Positions 11,484-22,768 of a stretch of DNA of 64,000 bases are shown in pieces; position 1 is the stretch's first letter; every line of letters starts with the position of its first letter. Made by a program: the position numbers and the translations under genes. The notes under the pieces are model-generated. The model did not search any database, was not told the origin of the DNA, and was given only the letters and a program-made list of their open reading frames with translations. Origin of the DNA: Tomocerus qinae. Its lineage: Eukaryota; Arthropoda; Collembola; Entomobryomorpha; Tomoceridae. The DNA lies in NCBI GenBank assembly GCA_020055645.1, contig CM034547.1:43282909-43346908 (forward strand), in the 5' to 3' direction.

Positions 11484-12181
11484 TATTTTCGAACGTTTTT
11501 ATCTCAACAGGTATCAGATGATAAAATGGAATTGTAGATCTAAGTATCGCATACGGTCAAAATTCGTCAATAGTGTCTCCCCTTTAATACTTTCTGGTAA
11601 TTTTGTACAATTATTTAGGTTAATCCGATGAAATTCATAGAGAGATCAGAATTCTCAGATAAACTGGCTCTCTAGAAGTATGAAATGAATCAGTAGATCA
11701 TTCAATAGATTCCTTAGTTATATATTAACCCAAATAAGCAATTTAATGTGCATCAAAATGAGCCTCTTGCAAGCATTCCCATTGTACAAAAATGCAATTT
11801 TAAGCTGACATTGATAGAGAAAGTTGTGTGAGAAACAATGCTATTTATGATGATATGCATTCAAGGCAAGATGACAAAATAATTTATGTGATGGGTAGTA
11901 TACTCTAATGGAGGTCGGCATCACGATTTAGGTTTTCCCATAGTATAATGAATTTATTGCATATGGCTATATATTGTAATAATTATAGTATACTTTGTCT
12001 GGACGAATAAATCCTCGAGATTTTTCTACAAAATACCAGTTAATCTTCTTAAAAATTTCTTTCATTTCGTTTTTAATGGTCCATTACTCAGTGAGTGCAA
12101 ATAAAACTTTCGTTTTAAAATTATATGATGACAATATACATGTACCTATATAGCACTGATATATCGGAGTCCGTATAAGTA
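11484..12181. other. Non-coding, no gene seen
   Basis: 5' flank of the secreted repeat gene (its start is at 11483), which presumably holds its promoter. I see no further gene or repeat structure here. Confidence 0.5.
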
Positions 12182-13590
12182 TATATGTGGTAGTCTGGAA
12201 GAGCAGGGGCGCCAGTAGATCTAATGGCTAGTCCACAGGAGCACTGCTCTTGGGGCTTAGCCATAGGAGCTATCGACTTTAGTCCATAGGAGCAGTGCTG
12301 ATTTCTTTGCATTAACAGTACGTATTTATTAAAAATAGTAGCTCCCAGCAATGTGACTAAATTTCGAAAGGTAGGCATCCAGCGTAATAATGCATATTGG
12401 ATACTGTGGCCAAGCACGTACACAGAAGAGGTTATAGGGCCCCCTACCCTGCTCATGCAGCTCAGTTTTTACCATAACTATTCGTTGCGACCCCCTTACC
12501 CAAATTCCTGGATACGTGCCTGAGCTCGCCCTACCACACATAGTTACAAACATATATAGGCAGGTAAATATATTACTCTATCTAAAACGGTGATTATAAT
12601 ATAGAGATATTATTATCAGTCATTATATAATTAGTCAGTAGGTTAAATATTGCATTTAAATACTTTGGATACAGTAAAATTAATAAGTAATACATTAAAT
12701 TGACGAGTGAATGAAAGTAAAGGAGATTAATCGCAGTGAACATTAATACAATTAGTGTTGCCTACATGACACTTGGTACTACAAGGTACTTTATTTTTTC
12801 TGCATGCGCATATTCTAGTTCCACAACTAGTCTTACATTTACAAATAGATTGGCCATTGTAGGAAGTGAAGGACCTTAATGCACTTATGTATTTGATAGA
12901 AGTTAGTGGCCATTTAGTTGTGTCTGTTTCAGCTGACCAAGGTCCTACATTAGATTCGTTTACCCATGAGTCTATGATTCCTTTACCACATTGTAATTGA
13001 AGATTTCCATTCTCAAGGCGTTGCAGAACTTTACATGGTAGATTTATGGGGTCAGTGTTGGACCTATCCACTCTAGGTATTGGTAGAGATATCATGGTGC
13101 CCACTTTCACCGATCGGGTTGAGGTAGTCTTTTGGTATCTTTCGCCTTGTTGTTTTCGGTTGCAAAGATATTTTTTCATTGCTGGCAACCGGCTTTCTAT
13201 ATTTTCTAAAGTTGCTCCCATGCAGTCGGACGCTTTGTCTAAGGGCCACTTGACTTCTGCGTTTTCGGAAAATGAAGCGGGACTGTACTGGGGAAATTCC
13301 ATCGTAATATAGAAATATAAATTATTTGATCTTCCTTCAGCTCATATCATACATAGCCATATTATCACGGTTGCGGTTCACTTAAGTTGTGCGCAGTGAA
13401 TAGCCCATGTACATAAAGTAAAGCACAGTCATGTAGCTGTACGTACAACCTACTGCTACTGTTACAGAAATCAGAACTGCTCCTATGGACTAAAGTCGAT
13501 AGCTCCTATGGCTAAGCCCCAAGAGCAGTGCTCCTGTGGACTAGCCATTAGATCTACTGGCGCCCCTGCTCTTCCAGACTACCACATATA
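12182..13590. mobile_element. Ginger-like TIR element with TATA target duplication
   Basis: Element body 12186-13586 (1401 bp). Inverted arms of about 115 bp (12186-12301 and 13471-13586) begin TGTGGTAGTCTGGAAGAGCA and end with its complement, so the element runs TGTGG...CCACA. TATA is duplicated on both sides (12182-12185, 13587-13590). From memory of the family, Ginger DNA transposons have TGT...ACA ends, 4-bp duplications and an integrase-type transposase. The enclosed ORF matches the C-terminal part of such proteins. There is no room for an integrase core, so the element is non-autonomous. Confidence 0.75.
12727..13302 (-). CDS. C-terminal integrase fragment with CXC zinc-binding tail (KRBA2/Ginger type)
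   Basis: An intact 191-codon ORF starting at 13302 lies inside the TIR element. Residues about 66-85 (VKVGTMISLPIPRVDRSNTD) match the small beta domain that follows the integrase core in KRBA2-like proteins and Ginger transposases. The tail has a TSO1-like cysteine cluster with spacing C-x-C-x3-C-x4-C-x-C-x6-C-x3-CH (CKCKTSCGTRICACRKNKVPC). The DDE integrase core and the N-terminal HH-CC finger are absent. The ORF starts only about 170 bp from the right inverted repeat. The frame is unbroken, which suggests recent mobility or selection for the DNA-binding tail; a role as a repressor is possible but is inference. Confidence 0.7.
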   Translation of the reverse strand: MEFPQYSPASFSENAEVKWPLDKASDCMGATLENIESRLPAMKKYLCNRKQQGERYQKTTSTRSVKVGTMISLPIPRVDRSNTDPINLPCKVLQRLENGNLQLQCGKGIIDSWVNESNVGPWSAETDTTKWPLTSIKYISALRSFTSYNGQSICKCKTSCGTRICACRKNKVPCSTKCHVGNTNCINVHCD

Positions 13591-14232
13591 TGCAATGGAA
13601 AATGTACCCATTTTACGCATCAGGAAAATATAAGCATGACGTCATTCACAGGATGGCATGATGCCATCCTATAAATGGCATAAAATACGCATTTTTCGAT
13701 ATTTTACGAAATACGTATTTTGCTTGCATTATGGAGATACAATTCAAAAATTGAATTATCTGCAAAATTACATAGTTTGTCGCAAGCGAACGCATGCATT
13801 TTTGATCCTTCATTACATTTTATTCTAGGTTCTTTGCATGTCACTACTCACTTTTCGTTCACAGTACTGTGAAGTTGTTGTCTTGGCTTTTTACATGAAT
13901 GTTGATTGACGATGGGATAAGAAATGCTGACGCCAATGATGTGTATTATGACCAAAAAGCAGAGGAATTTGTGTGAAAAGGGGCGAAAAGTAAGAGTCAA
14001 AGATTATTGTAGATTTTTATAGATTGGCCCTGAATATTCAGAAGAATCCTGGACTAATCGCAGCAATAAAAATTGTCTTCGCTGGTTGGTAGAACAAGTA
14101 GCTAGGAATTTTGTACATCTTGTTCACATTGAATTTAGGGGTTTGATTTGTTTTGTTGCAATTTATTTTTACAATCTTTCTAACTGGAAAAACGTGTCTC
14201 AAATCTTCAAACTTGTAAAGATAGAAAAAACA
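13591..14232. other. Upstream region of the + strand gene, no gene seen
   Basis: This interval precedes the ATG at 14233 and contains AT-rich sequence with a short GGATGGCATGATGCCATCC palindrome near 13651-13669. I see no supported exon. Confidence 0.5.
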
Positions 14233-15380
14233 ATGGAACTTCAAGATGCGTGTGATTGTACTATAACACCAAAGGAAAGTTACCTGGTGACATTCAAAAC
14301 CCCAAAATGTTGGCTGTCTGCTACTAATTTTAGGAAAGAACCTGATTACCACCGTCAATTGTTCTGCAATAAATGGGCTTCTGTGAATCCTAGCCTTTGT
14401 CCTCCTGGAAGGAGCCGCGAGCCGTGCAAGGGAATTTATGAACCGTTGCAAGCTCTGGATCATTTCAGCATCCCTCCTCATATCAATAACCCTCCATTGT
14501 GCAACAGCAAATACAGATACACGAAATCCGAATACGTAAGATTTTATTCTCTCGAGTCATTGCAAAAAATACTATGCAATAAATGGCACACTATAAAACA
14601 TCATTGAATTACATTGTTAGAATCCAGATCCTTGCTCATTTGCTGCGATTGGATCACAGCAGACAAATTCTTCAAGATTTAATGAGATTCCTCAGCTTCC
14701 GCCATCTTATAAACCAGATCCACGTCCCTTTGTAAATATTGACAGTCGTGCTTTATAACATTAATGATTTTTACTCATTAGCATTAATTTTATAAATGTT
14801 ATTCATTTAAACAGGGAGATAGTATTTGCGGTCTGTGTGAAAAAACTTCTACTGTAGCCAGAAATCCCTTGGAAGATTGCAAGAGTAAGGATTCTGGCTG
14901 TGGAAGACCAAAATTCTCTTGTGATTTGCCTTTCACAATTTCAGTGATGAACCCAGATGCTGGTCGCAAGAAGAAAGTGGTACGACCCACCGGAGGTGCC
15001 GCCCGTTGTTTACATCCGTCAGAAAAGCATGATCTTCGTGATATTTATACTATGGAAATGTTGGATTTTTATAAAATGTAAGTATTTTACTTGTATGGTC
15101 AATCTAAGATCGGTGATCGTTGTCTTTATTGATGTGGTGCTCTTAAATTGCAATATATAGTAAACCACGGGATCAAATTGAGTTGTATCGAAGCCCGTTG
15201 ACGATTGACAAACGCAGGAAAAAACCAACCATTCCGCGCTTTCCTGAGAAAGATCTTGTGCTCCCTCATGGTGAACCTATTTGTGTCAATGCGACTCCAA
15301 TAAAGTGGAGAAGCACCAAGGTAATCCGGGGAGGCAAAGGCTTTGAGGTCTTTGTCCCCAATCCTATTGTGATCGGCTGA
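14233..15380 (+). CDS. Unrecognised four-exon protein, Cys- and Pro-rich
   Basis: Exons 14233-14535, 14621-14731, 14815-15077 and 15161-15380 join in phase to give 298 residues. The start MELQDACDC was chosen because it is the first ATG after the AT-rich leader; an in-frame ATG at 14086 would add 49 residues that look non-coding. No signal peptide or membrane segment is visible. The protein is soluble, rich in Pro, Lys and Cys (SICGLCEKTS, SKDSGCGRPKFSCDLP), and has many short YRxP-, RPF- and KPRDQ-type motifs. This style is common in sperm or ciliary microtubule-associated proteins, but I find no diagnostic domain and do not name it. It ends 364 bp from the convergent gene at 15745-19155. 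Confidence 0.7.
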
Positions 15381-15744
15381 AAACTGAAACTTTTATTTTC
15401 ATAAGCTACTGCTAATGAGTAGGACTACAAAATTGATAATTAAATTACCTGTTACCTCCACATTGTATAAAACTTTTGAATACGAATATGCGAAATAGTA
15501 AATGCAATTTGTACAGTAATCATTCGACCATAAAACAACTAAAATGTGTAGGAAATGTGTTTTATTTGAGTATATTTCAAAAATACACTTAATTATTACT
15601 AAGATATAATCGAACTATTATATACCTTGAGTCTTGGGTCCATTTATCACTGAATTTCAACATGTCGCTCTGAAACTTTTGGATTGAAGGAAAGGAAAAT
15701 TCAAAGTATTATAGAAAACGTTCGGTGGGTGGGAATATTAAGAC

Positions 15745-18700
15745 TTAAAAATGGAAGCCATCGGAGATTGAATTATCTGTATGATCTGCATTGGCTTCTT
15801 CTTCTTCCTCGCCAGAAGCAGATTCTTCTTCCGTAACGCGCATTAGTTTGCCCATAGCTTTTTCTGCATCCAATAACATGGCCATTTCTATTCCTCCAAC
15901 ATCCTTCTACAATTTTCCAAATTATAAGTAATTAACTCGCAAATTACCAAAATTTTAAATGGGGCAACTTTTAAAGATATGTTTGTAAAAACGAGTGATT
16001 ACATCATTGTTTGCCGTATTAATATGAGAAATAGCCAAGAATTGATCATCGATTCGAGCGTCCAAAATATCATCATGGAACGCAGGTGCATTGTGCTTAT
16101 CCAGGTATCTTCTAAAGGCTTCTAATTTAGGATCTTCGTTGATCTGCTTTCGTCCAAGTACCATGGTATATTCTTGGGAAGGAGTAGGTGATAACTGCTC
16201 ACTTGCCTTTGGCATACCCATTTCGTCATCTGAATCTGCTATAGGAGGTTTGGCTGCTTCCATTAACGGACTATTAAATAATGCAAAAATAATTTGGATG
16301 TGTTTTAAAACCGTATGCATCTAAGATCATCTCCAAATACAATCGAAGACAAAGTTGTCTGCAAATTATCTTACTTGTCCCACAAACTTTGAAGTTTTAA
16401 AAAAATTTCTTCTACTTTCTTGGAAATCGCACTGTCAATCTGTACTCCTTTTGATTTCTTTGTCGTTTTGTACAACGATTTCGTAGGGTTGACTACCTTC
16501 TGTACCCACTCGGACCACATCTTTAGGGAGAATCTCCCAAGTTTCCGGAAGTATAAACATAGTGGGGATGTGAAGTACTTCAAACAATCTTCCGACCTTT
16601 TCTATTAACATTTACAAAGATAATACTGCATCAGGAGAATCTCTGCAGCCTGCAGCACTTAATTAATTCAAATTATGAAGTTTGATTCGAAAAGAATTTA
16701 TTATTCTCACAACAATGAAGTCCATAATCGCTTGTGGAATCATTAGATGATAAGACAGTGAACAATCCCTTGATAATTCATTAAGAAGGAGAATCAACTT
16801 TACTCCTTGAGTTTGAACCTGCCAATGTGGAGAAGCCCCGACAGCTTTCAGTGAAATACCAAATATTCCATGTTTAATCAGTTGACGAGTTAGATCTGGT
16901 CGATTTCGGATCATGTGACTGAAATATTTTAAGATAAAAAATTAACAAAGACCTACAACTGGAAAAATTAATTTTGAATTGTTACAGAAAATATTATACT
17001 TTAAAATAAAAAGCGCCCCGGATTGCTGATGATAATTATCTTTTCGGTTTTTCTTAGCCATGGATTTTTCCCACGAGTCTCTCGTGGACACTTGCAGCTT
17101 TGTTTTGTACTTGAATTTCTTCTTATTTCCTGACGAAGGTTTGTATCGGTAAAGGCGATCCCAAGATTCAAATTCCTCTTTCAACCGAATTCCTGTCGCA
17201 CTAGCGATTAAAATATCAACTAAAGCATCGGCCTCTGGTGTGGTCATTATAACCAAAACTAATTCTCCCACTATGTACAAAAAAAATCACCTTTTAATTT
17301 TTCAAACTTTATAAATTCAACAGCTATTTGAAAAGGATATTTGGTGCATATTTTATAAGCATCTTACTTTCTACAATCAGACTGGGGTCCTCCGTTTTGA
17401 AATTATCTTGCAACGGTTTCAAGCACAATTTGGCCATTTCGGGATTTACACGCTTAAAATTCAACAATAACAATTAGATTATAGAGTAACTAAATTTTCG
17501 AGCAATAAAATGTAGCCCTCTCGGATAATATTTACCACAATCCCTTGTAGAACCCGAAAAGACAGCGCTTGAATTCTTGGGTTGAAATCACAAGGAAGCA
17601 TAGCCATCACGAATTTGCTCACAAGACTGATATTACTCATAGTGTTGCCCAAACAAAGGGCTTCGAAAACACTTCTGCATTGGAAAACCACAGATGTGTT
17701 ATGGCACATTGTCAGAAAATCAACCAGGGACTCTAAATCTATGAAAATGAAAAGAAATAAACTGCAGTTTCAAAATTCAGTAACTAAAGAAGGTATTAAT
17801 TATCGTTACAAATATACATATACACTATATACATAAATATACACATAAATATACACATAAAAATACATATAGACATAAATATACACATAAATATACACAT
17901 AAAAATACATATAGACATAAATATACACATAAAAATACATATGCACATAAATATACGCATAAATATACACATATAAATCTAAATTGTAAATATTGTAATT
18001 AAATAAATTAAATAAATTGTAAATAAATTGTAAATAATTATAACTTGTTTTTTACAGTGAGGAACGCTGCAAATAAAATGTTTAATCCCAGGTCCATTAG
18101 CTCCCTCTATAAGTTCCAAGAGAAATTTGAGAGCCTGCTTCTTGTCATATTCAACAGTTTCAGATACTCTCACGATTTCAAAAATGTACATAATTGCACC
18201 CATGCTAGCAAACTGCAATGTATATTCTGCCCTGAAGTAAACAAAGATTTCTTTTTGATTTATATAGTTTCACTATTTTAAGTAGATTAACAAAGTAATC
18301 ATACCCCTGCAGAGATCTGATGAATATTTTCAGTGCCATAAAGTAGTGTGGAACCCTTTGACGCTTCATGTAAGCCATCTTTCAATTCAAAGAATTTGTG
18401 GTTACACCATTTTGCATGTCACCATATTGCAACACATAAATAAATAAATAAAAATGTGGTGTAAATCATTGTACTTGAAGTCCAACGGTAAACCTCGAAA
18501 ATACCAAACTTCCTCCACAGCAAAACAAATGCTCCATGTCCATAGGATGTTTCCACGAATAAGTTCTTAGGAATTCCCAGATGATCTTGTCTCGCTTACC
18601 AGCAGATGCCTAAATATTATGAACCGTCATTTTCTCCATACATATTCCTCAATTATATGACAAATCATAAAATATAATGCCTTGTCCCAATTTTCCAAGT

Positions 18701-19155
18701 ACAACCAAAGGTGTTTCTTAAGAAAAGGTTGTGGAGCTGCCCTGGCATCTAAAATTGCTGCAGCGTCAGCTGCGGTCTCTTTCGTTTCTTTTATGTCATC
18801 CACAATAATAGTAAATTCTGAACCCATGACCCCAGCACTAGTAATTGCTGAAGGTTGTATTCGTTCTCCCGCCGCATTGACTCCGGGATCTTCACTGTTG
18901 TCATCCTCACCAGGAAATTCGGTTTTGTTTGCAACCGCGGTGAATTCTTCCTTTGATGCTCCATCATTCCAGATATCTCCGTTGATTACTTCTGTCATCC
19001 AACGCTTCTTAGCCTTGTCCCATTTCTTGGCTTTGTTTGTCCAATCGCGATCAGTTATAGTTCTCTTCTCTGGGTCGTAGTTCGTATCGATTTCGTCAAG
19101 TAGCTTGTTTTCCTCCACATCCCGCTCGTGATCCCGTCCGTGATCAATTTCCTGT
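15745..19155 (-). CDS. Large helical (ARM-like) repeat protein, about 11 exons, start not resolved
   Basis: Exons on the minus strand, approximate: 19153-18640, 18606-18492, 18370-18309, 18235-18055, 17740-17536, 17452-17368, 17280-17005, 16919-16690, 16604-16373, 16275-15997 and 15917-15745. The first visible exon is charged (EIDHGRDHERDVEENKLLDE). The middle has amphipathic helices typical of ARM/HEAT folds (EYDKKQALKFLLELIEGANG; RPDLTRQLIKHGIFGISLKA; QVQTQGVKLILLLNELSR). The tail is very acidic (EESASGEEEEEANADHTDNS). I do not recognise a specific family; a ciliary ARM protein is one possibility. The exon at 16604-16373 is open in two minus-strand frames and I chose the one that joins in phase to both neighbours. 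The 5' exon with the start codon probably lies between 19160 and 19620 but I could not identify it. Confidence 0.65.
17818..17975. repeat. Tandem ACACATAAATAT minisatellite in intron
   Basis: Short units of ACACATAAATAT and ATAGACATAAATAT repeat about a dozen times. The array sits in an intron of the gene at 15745-19155 and has no coding meaning. Confidence 0.85.
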
Positions 19156-19618
19156 GATACATTTTAGAATTTAGTTACTATAAAACCCAAAACTTCCCCG
19201 GTATCTAGAATTTGTTTTGTAGTAATGAAGCAGTAGGCGTTATTAAGTTATATATAAATACCATTTTAGAGTTAATTATTTCAAAATAATAATAAGAATT
19301 GTCTGCATTTGCTTATTTTTGATTCTGCAAAGGTGACAAGAACGTCAATTGCGTAAAAAGGGCCACTTCTAATAGAAAGGGAAATATCACAAGATAAGCT
19401 TTGATCGATTTCTCCTGCAGATTGAAATGAACATTTTCTAAGAAACTGCAGACTGATGAGTTATTATTTCGAATTTTGACCATGACAACTCGACAAATAC
19501 CCAACTTTGACCTGACCTATCTCATTTGATGACACTTTTACATAGAGAAAGACTTGGGGATTTGCCACGAGATCTAGGCTAGACAAACCGTATGATAAGT
19601 CAGTGGAAACTTATTTTA

Positions 19619-19903
19619 GTACGATACATAGGCGTCGGAACGTAATTTATCAAGGGGGGACAAAATGGCTTCTTCAGAAAGGGGGGGCCACCAAAATAAT
19701 AAAATATTGGCAAAACGAAGACATATTCGCGCGAAGCGCGAAAATTTTTTGGATTTTTAACCTTTTTTGACAAAAAAAATGCCTTTTCTGGTGCTTATGT
19801 AATTTTAGTTTGGATTTTGGGACATTTTTAGGGGGACATGTCCCTCCTGGCCATATTCTAGGGGGGACATTGTCCCCCCGGTTCCGACGCCTATGGTACG
19901 ATA
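19619..19903. mobile_element. hAT-like MITE with perfect 8-bp TSD
   Basis: Element 19627-19895 (269 bp) begins CATAGGCGTCGGAAC and ends GTTCCGACGCCTATG. Both flanks carry GTACGATA (19619-19626 and 19896-19903), a perfect 8-bp duplication, so insertion is recent and of the hAT/8-bp type. The interior contains G-rich (AAGGGGGGACA) and C-rich arms and a CGCGCGAAGCGCG palindrome. A related interior occurs at about 53975-54050 in the opposite orientation. It lies between the divergent 5' ends of the ARM-like gene and the tetraspanin gene. Confidence 0.85.
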
Positions 19904-19985
19904 GTACTTTGTCATATTTTAGCCAATTTGTTCTTCACATTAGCTAATTTTACTACACTGCACTGCACTGGCTGGATATCGGACA

Positions 19986-19995
19986 GCATATAAAA
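19986..19995 (+). promoter_or_regulatory. Possible TATA box of tetraspanin gene
   Basis: GCATATAAAA lies about 35 bp upstream of the tetraspanin ATG (20024). The spacing would give a very short 5' UTR, so this may instead be chance in AT-rich DNA. Confidence 0.3.
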
Positions 19996-20023
19996 CAAAA
20001 ATAATTAAAAAGTGTACATCAAA

Positions 20024-21692
20024 ATGAAAATGAAAGGAAGAAATAAAGGAGACTTTAAAGATGTGGAGAAGGGAGATGAAAAGAAGAAGGGAGATGAAAA
20101 GAGGAAGGTAGAAGATGAGACCGTCGAATCCTGGAAAAGTCAATTACCTACAAAATCTTGTCGCAGAATTGGAATTACTCTACAAATCGTACTGTTTATA
20201 TTCAATGGAGTCGCATGGGTAATGGTCATTACACCCATACATTTTCATTTAACGACGATTTTCATGATTCTAATCAAGAAGTAAATTAACTATTTGTTTT
20301 ACTTATTAATCCAGATAATAGCTATATTAGCCATTACAGGAGGTCTTATAGTAGGTTTCGGCACCCAGACCATCAACATAAATTTTGAAATAGCTGATCT
20401 CATGGTAGCAACTCCAGCTACTCTTTTCATCACATATGGATTCGCTCTTCTGTTGGTTACCGCCGTAGGATGCTTTGCATCTGCAAGTGCCAACATGTTC
20501 CACAACATTTGTGTACCTACTAAATTACCTACTTTATTTTGCATGTGTGATACGTTCTTTAGAACTGCTTACTCACCTCGAATTATGCAATGTTAATTTC
20601 TTGCCTTTAAATGCTATTAATTCTGTATCTTGTGTTTCCTTCCTATAAAAAAATTTCGTCTATTTTTTGATGCAGTATTTAGTTCTAATAATTCTCTTCA
20701 TCATTTTTGACTTGGTGTTTGGTTTTTGGATGCTCTTTTCCCCAAAATCTTTGATAAAATTTATTAACCATTTACGAAGATCTATGGACGGTTACGGAAA
20801 ATCAAAAGCGGCATCAGTAGGTATCTTCCCCTTGTCGCCCACATTCTACTGGAATCATTTACAGCAAAGGGTTAGCAAATTACACTGTTTTTAGTTTATT
20901 GAAAGCTATTTTTGCTCATGAAAATATAAGCGTTTTAATGTACAAACTTTATTAGGGTCATTGCTGTGGTCTGTATATGTACAAAGAATGGAAAAATGCA
21001 TCGATAGGTAAAGAGAAAAGAGGAATTCCAGATTCTTGTTGCAATTCGGAATATAGGCATCGGTATTGTGGTGATCTAGCGTGGCAACATCCTGACATGA
21101 AGGATCATAATATCGAAAACATGGTCAATACACGAGTAAGCCAACTTTCTCCGTGATTACTATTGTCAATACTACAGTCAATAAGTCCATACTTAATTAT
21201 AAGGGATGTCTCACCATTTTCCCACCTACATTGATAACATCCTTTGAAGAAGTGACGTACATGGGATTATTACTTGGAGCTCTGTTGTTAGCCTGCTTAG
21301 TGCTCACAATTGTGATAATTGTCATAACATGTAGGAGATTGTATGACCCAGGCCAAGGATTAGCCAATTATCAATTAAGGGAAGTCTCAAAAAATGTTGG
21401 TGAATTGGACATAGAAGAGGTCAAGGAAGAAAACAGAAAAACAAGATATATTTTTGAGCGCAGAAGACAAAGAAAAGTTTATCCTTCCAACCAAGATGGA
21501 GAAGCAGGAGATTACAACTCAAAACCCCGAAGAAAAGTAAATTTTCTGGAGAGTGGTCCTCAGTTTATACCTAGTCAGCATTTTGTAAATTCTGATAATG
21601 AATATACCTTCCCCACTGCCCCTTCTGTCTATGGCCCAAAAAATGACTATACAGATAAACGTCCTACTGGTTTAAAAGGAAAGAATAAATGA
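20024..21692 (+). CDS. Tetraspanin, five exons
   Basis: Exons 20024-20218, 20315-20512, 20676-20870, 20956-21135 and 21204-21692, all phase 0, give 418 residues. The layout is classic. There is a charged cytoplasmic N-terminus, then TM1 (IGITLQIVLFIFNGVAW). A small loop leads to TM2 (TLFITYGFALLLVTAVGCFA) and TM3 (YLVLIILFIIFDLVFGFWML). The large extracellular loop has the HCCG motif, PDSCC and a final GC, giving the six cysteines of the family. TM4 is LLLGALLLACLVLTIVIIVI, followed by RRLYD. The C-terminal tail, about 120 residues, is far longer than the usual 10-20 and is basic and Tyr/Pro-rich. The N-terminus carries a duplicated KGDEKKKGDEKRK block. Tetraspanins organise membrane microdomains with partner proteins; the specific member is not assigned. 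Confidence 0.9.
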
Positions 21693-22768
21693 TTAAAATC
21701 ACACCGAATACAGGTTTTTTTTCTAAAATTCATACAACAAAACGAATTTTTATTTATTGTGTATTAATCGTTTGGAATTTGCATATTACGGATTATATTA
21801 TGTTCTGTCTCGATAAAGTGGGATCGGCTAGTTTTATATTTTGGATTTCATTTTCATACATACATTTACAATGGGTTTAGTTAACAAAACAACACTAACT
21901 GACGCGTACTTACATAACAATTAACATGTTATTATTATGGTAGCTATTATTGTTTACATTAAGCATAAAGAGAGGAAGTTGAAATCAAAAAATGTACTTT
22001 ATGCTTTAAATGTACTTGTAATTTATGTTTTACAAGTTTGTATCCTGTAGTCATATGTATGTGTTTCTGTTCGGGTCGTTTTGTTCTCGAGTATCTTTTT
22101 GTTTTTATTGCACACTGTGCACACAGCTAGCACGCACTCTTTTCACAAACACAAAATTAGAGCCTATCATCAACGCATCTTTGCAATTTCATACCCTCGA
22201 CTTACATTTAAAACCACTTAATTAAAACTACAGTTTCTGTTTCTCACATCTGACAATTATTAATAATATATTACTATATTCTCTCACAATAGGGAAGCAA
22301 ATATTTGGTTGAACTAAATAATCGACATGAAGACTAATATTTACCTAAGTTTTACGCTACAAAACGTTACATTTACAATTCTCATAGTGTATTAATATTT
22401 ATACTTACTACTTAGACGATGTAAATAAGACAGGGTAAGTTTTTACGTTAAAGTTTCTAAGAATAAAGTAAATTATAATAATTTTTAAATAAATACTTAC
22501 TAATTATATGTACTTAATAATTGTCGCTACTTACACTTTGAATGTACACATAATATGATGACATACATGTAATAATAGACCTAGGCTCGTAATGGAAACT
22601 AATAAATATATATTATATGGAGGCGACGAACAAACAAAATATTACGCTACAGTTATCGATTGGAATCACATTTACAGTTCTCAAACCAACCAAAATCAAC
22701 CTGCTAGCATGCAGTAAAGAGAGTTAATTCTTTAGTTAGTAGAAAACACAAACTAACAGGAGCAACTG
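21693..22768. other. 3' flanks of tetraspanin and TANGO1 genes
   Basis: The tetraspanin and TANGO1 genes converge here. The interval presumably holds both 3' UTRs; several AATAAA/ATTTAT signals occur on both strands. I see no additional gene. Confidence 0.5.

Noticed and set aside
13046-13312. Plus-strand ORF of 88 codons
   Set aside because: Antisense to the integrase C-terminal ORF, which has a clear CXC motif.
18682-19080. Ala/Ser-rich 132-codon plus-strand ORF
   Set aside because: Antisense to the first visible exon of the ARM-like gene, whose frame joins to downstream exons.
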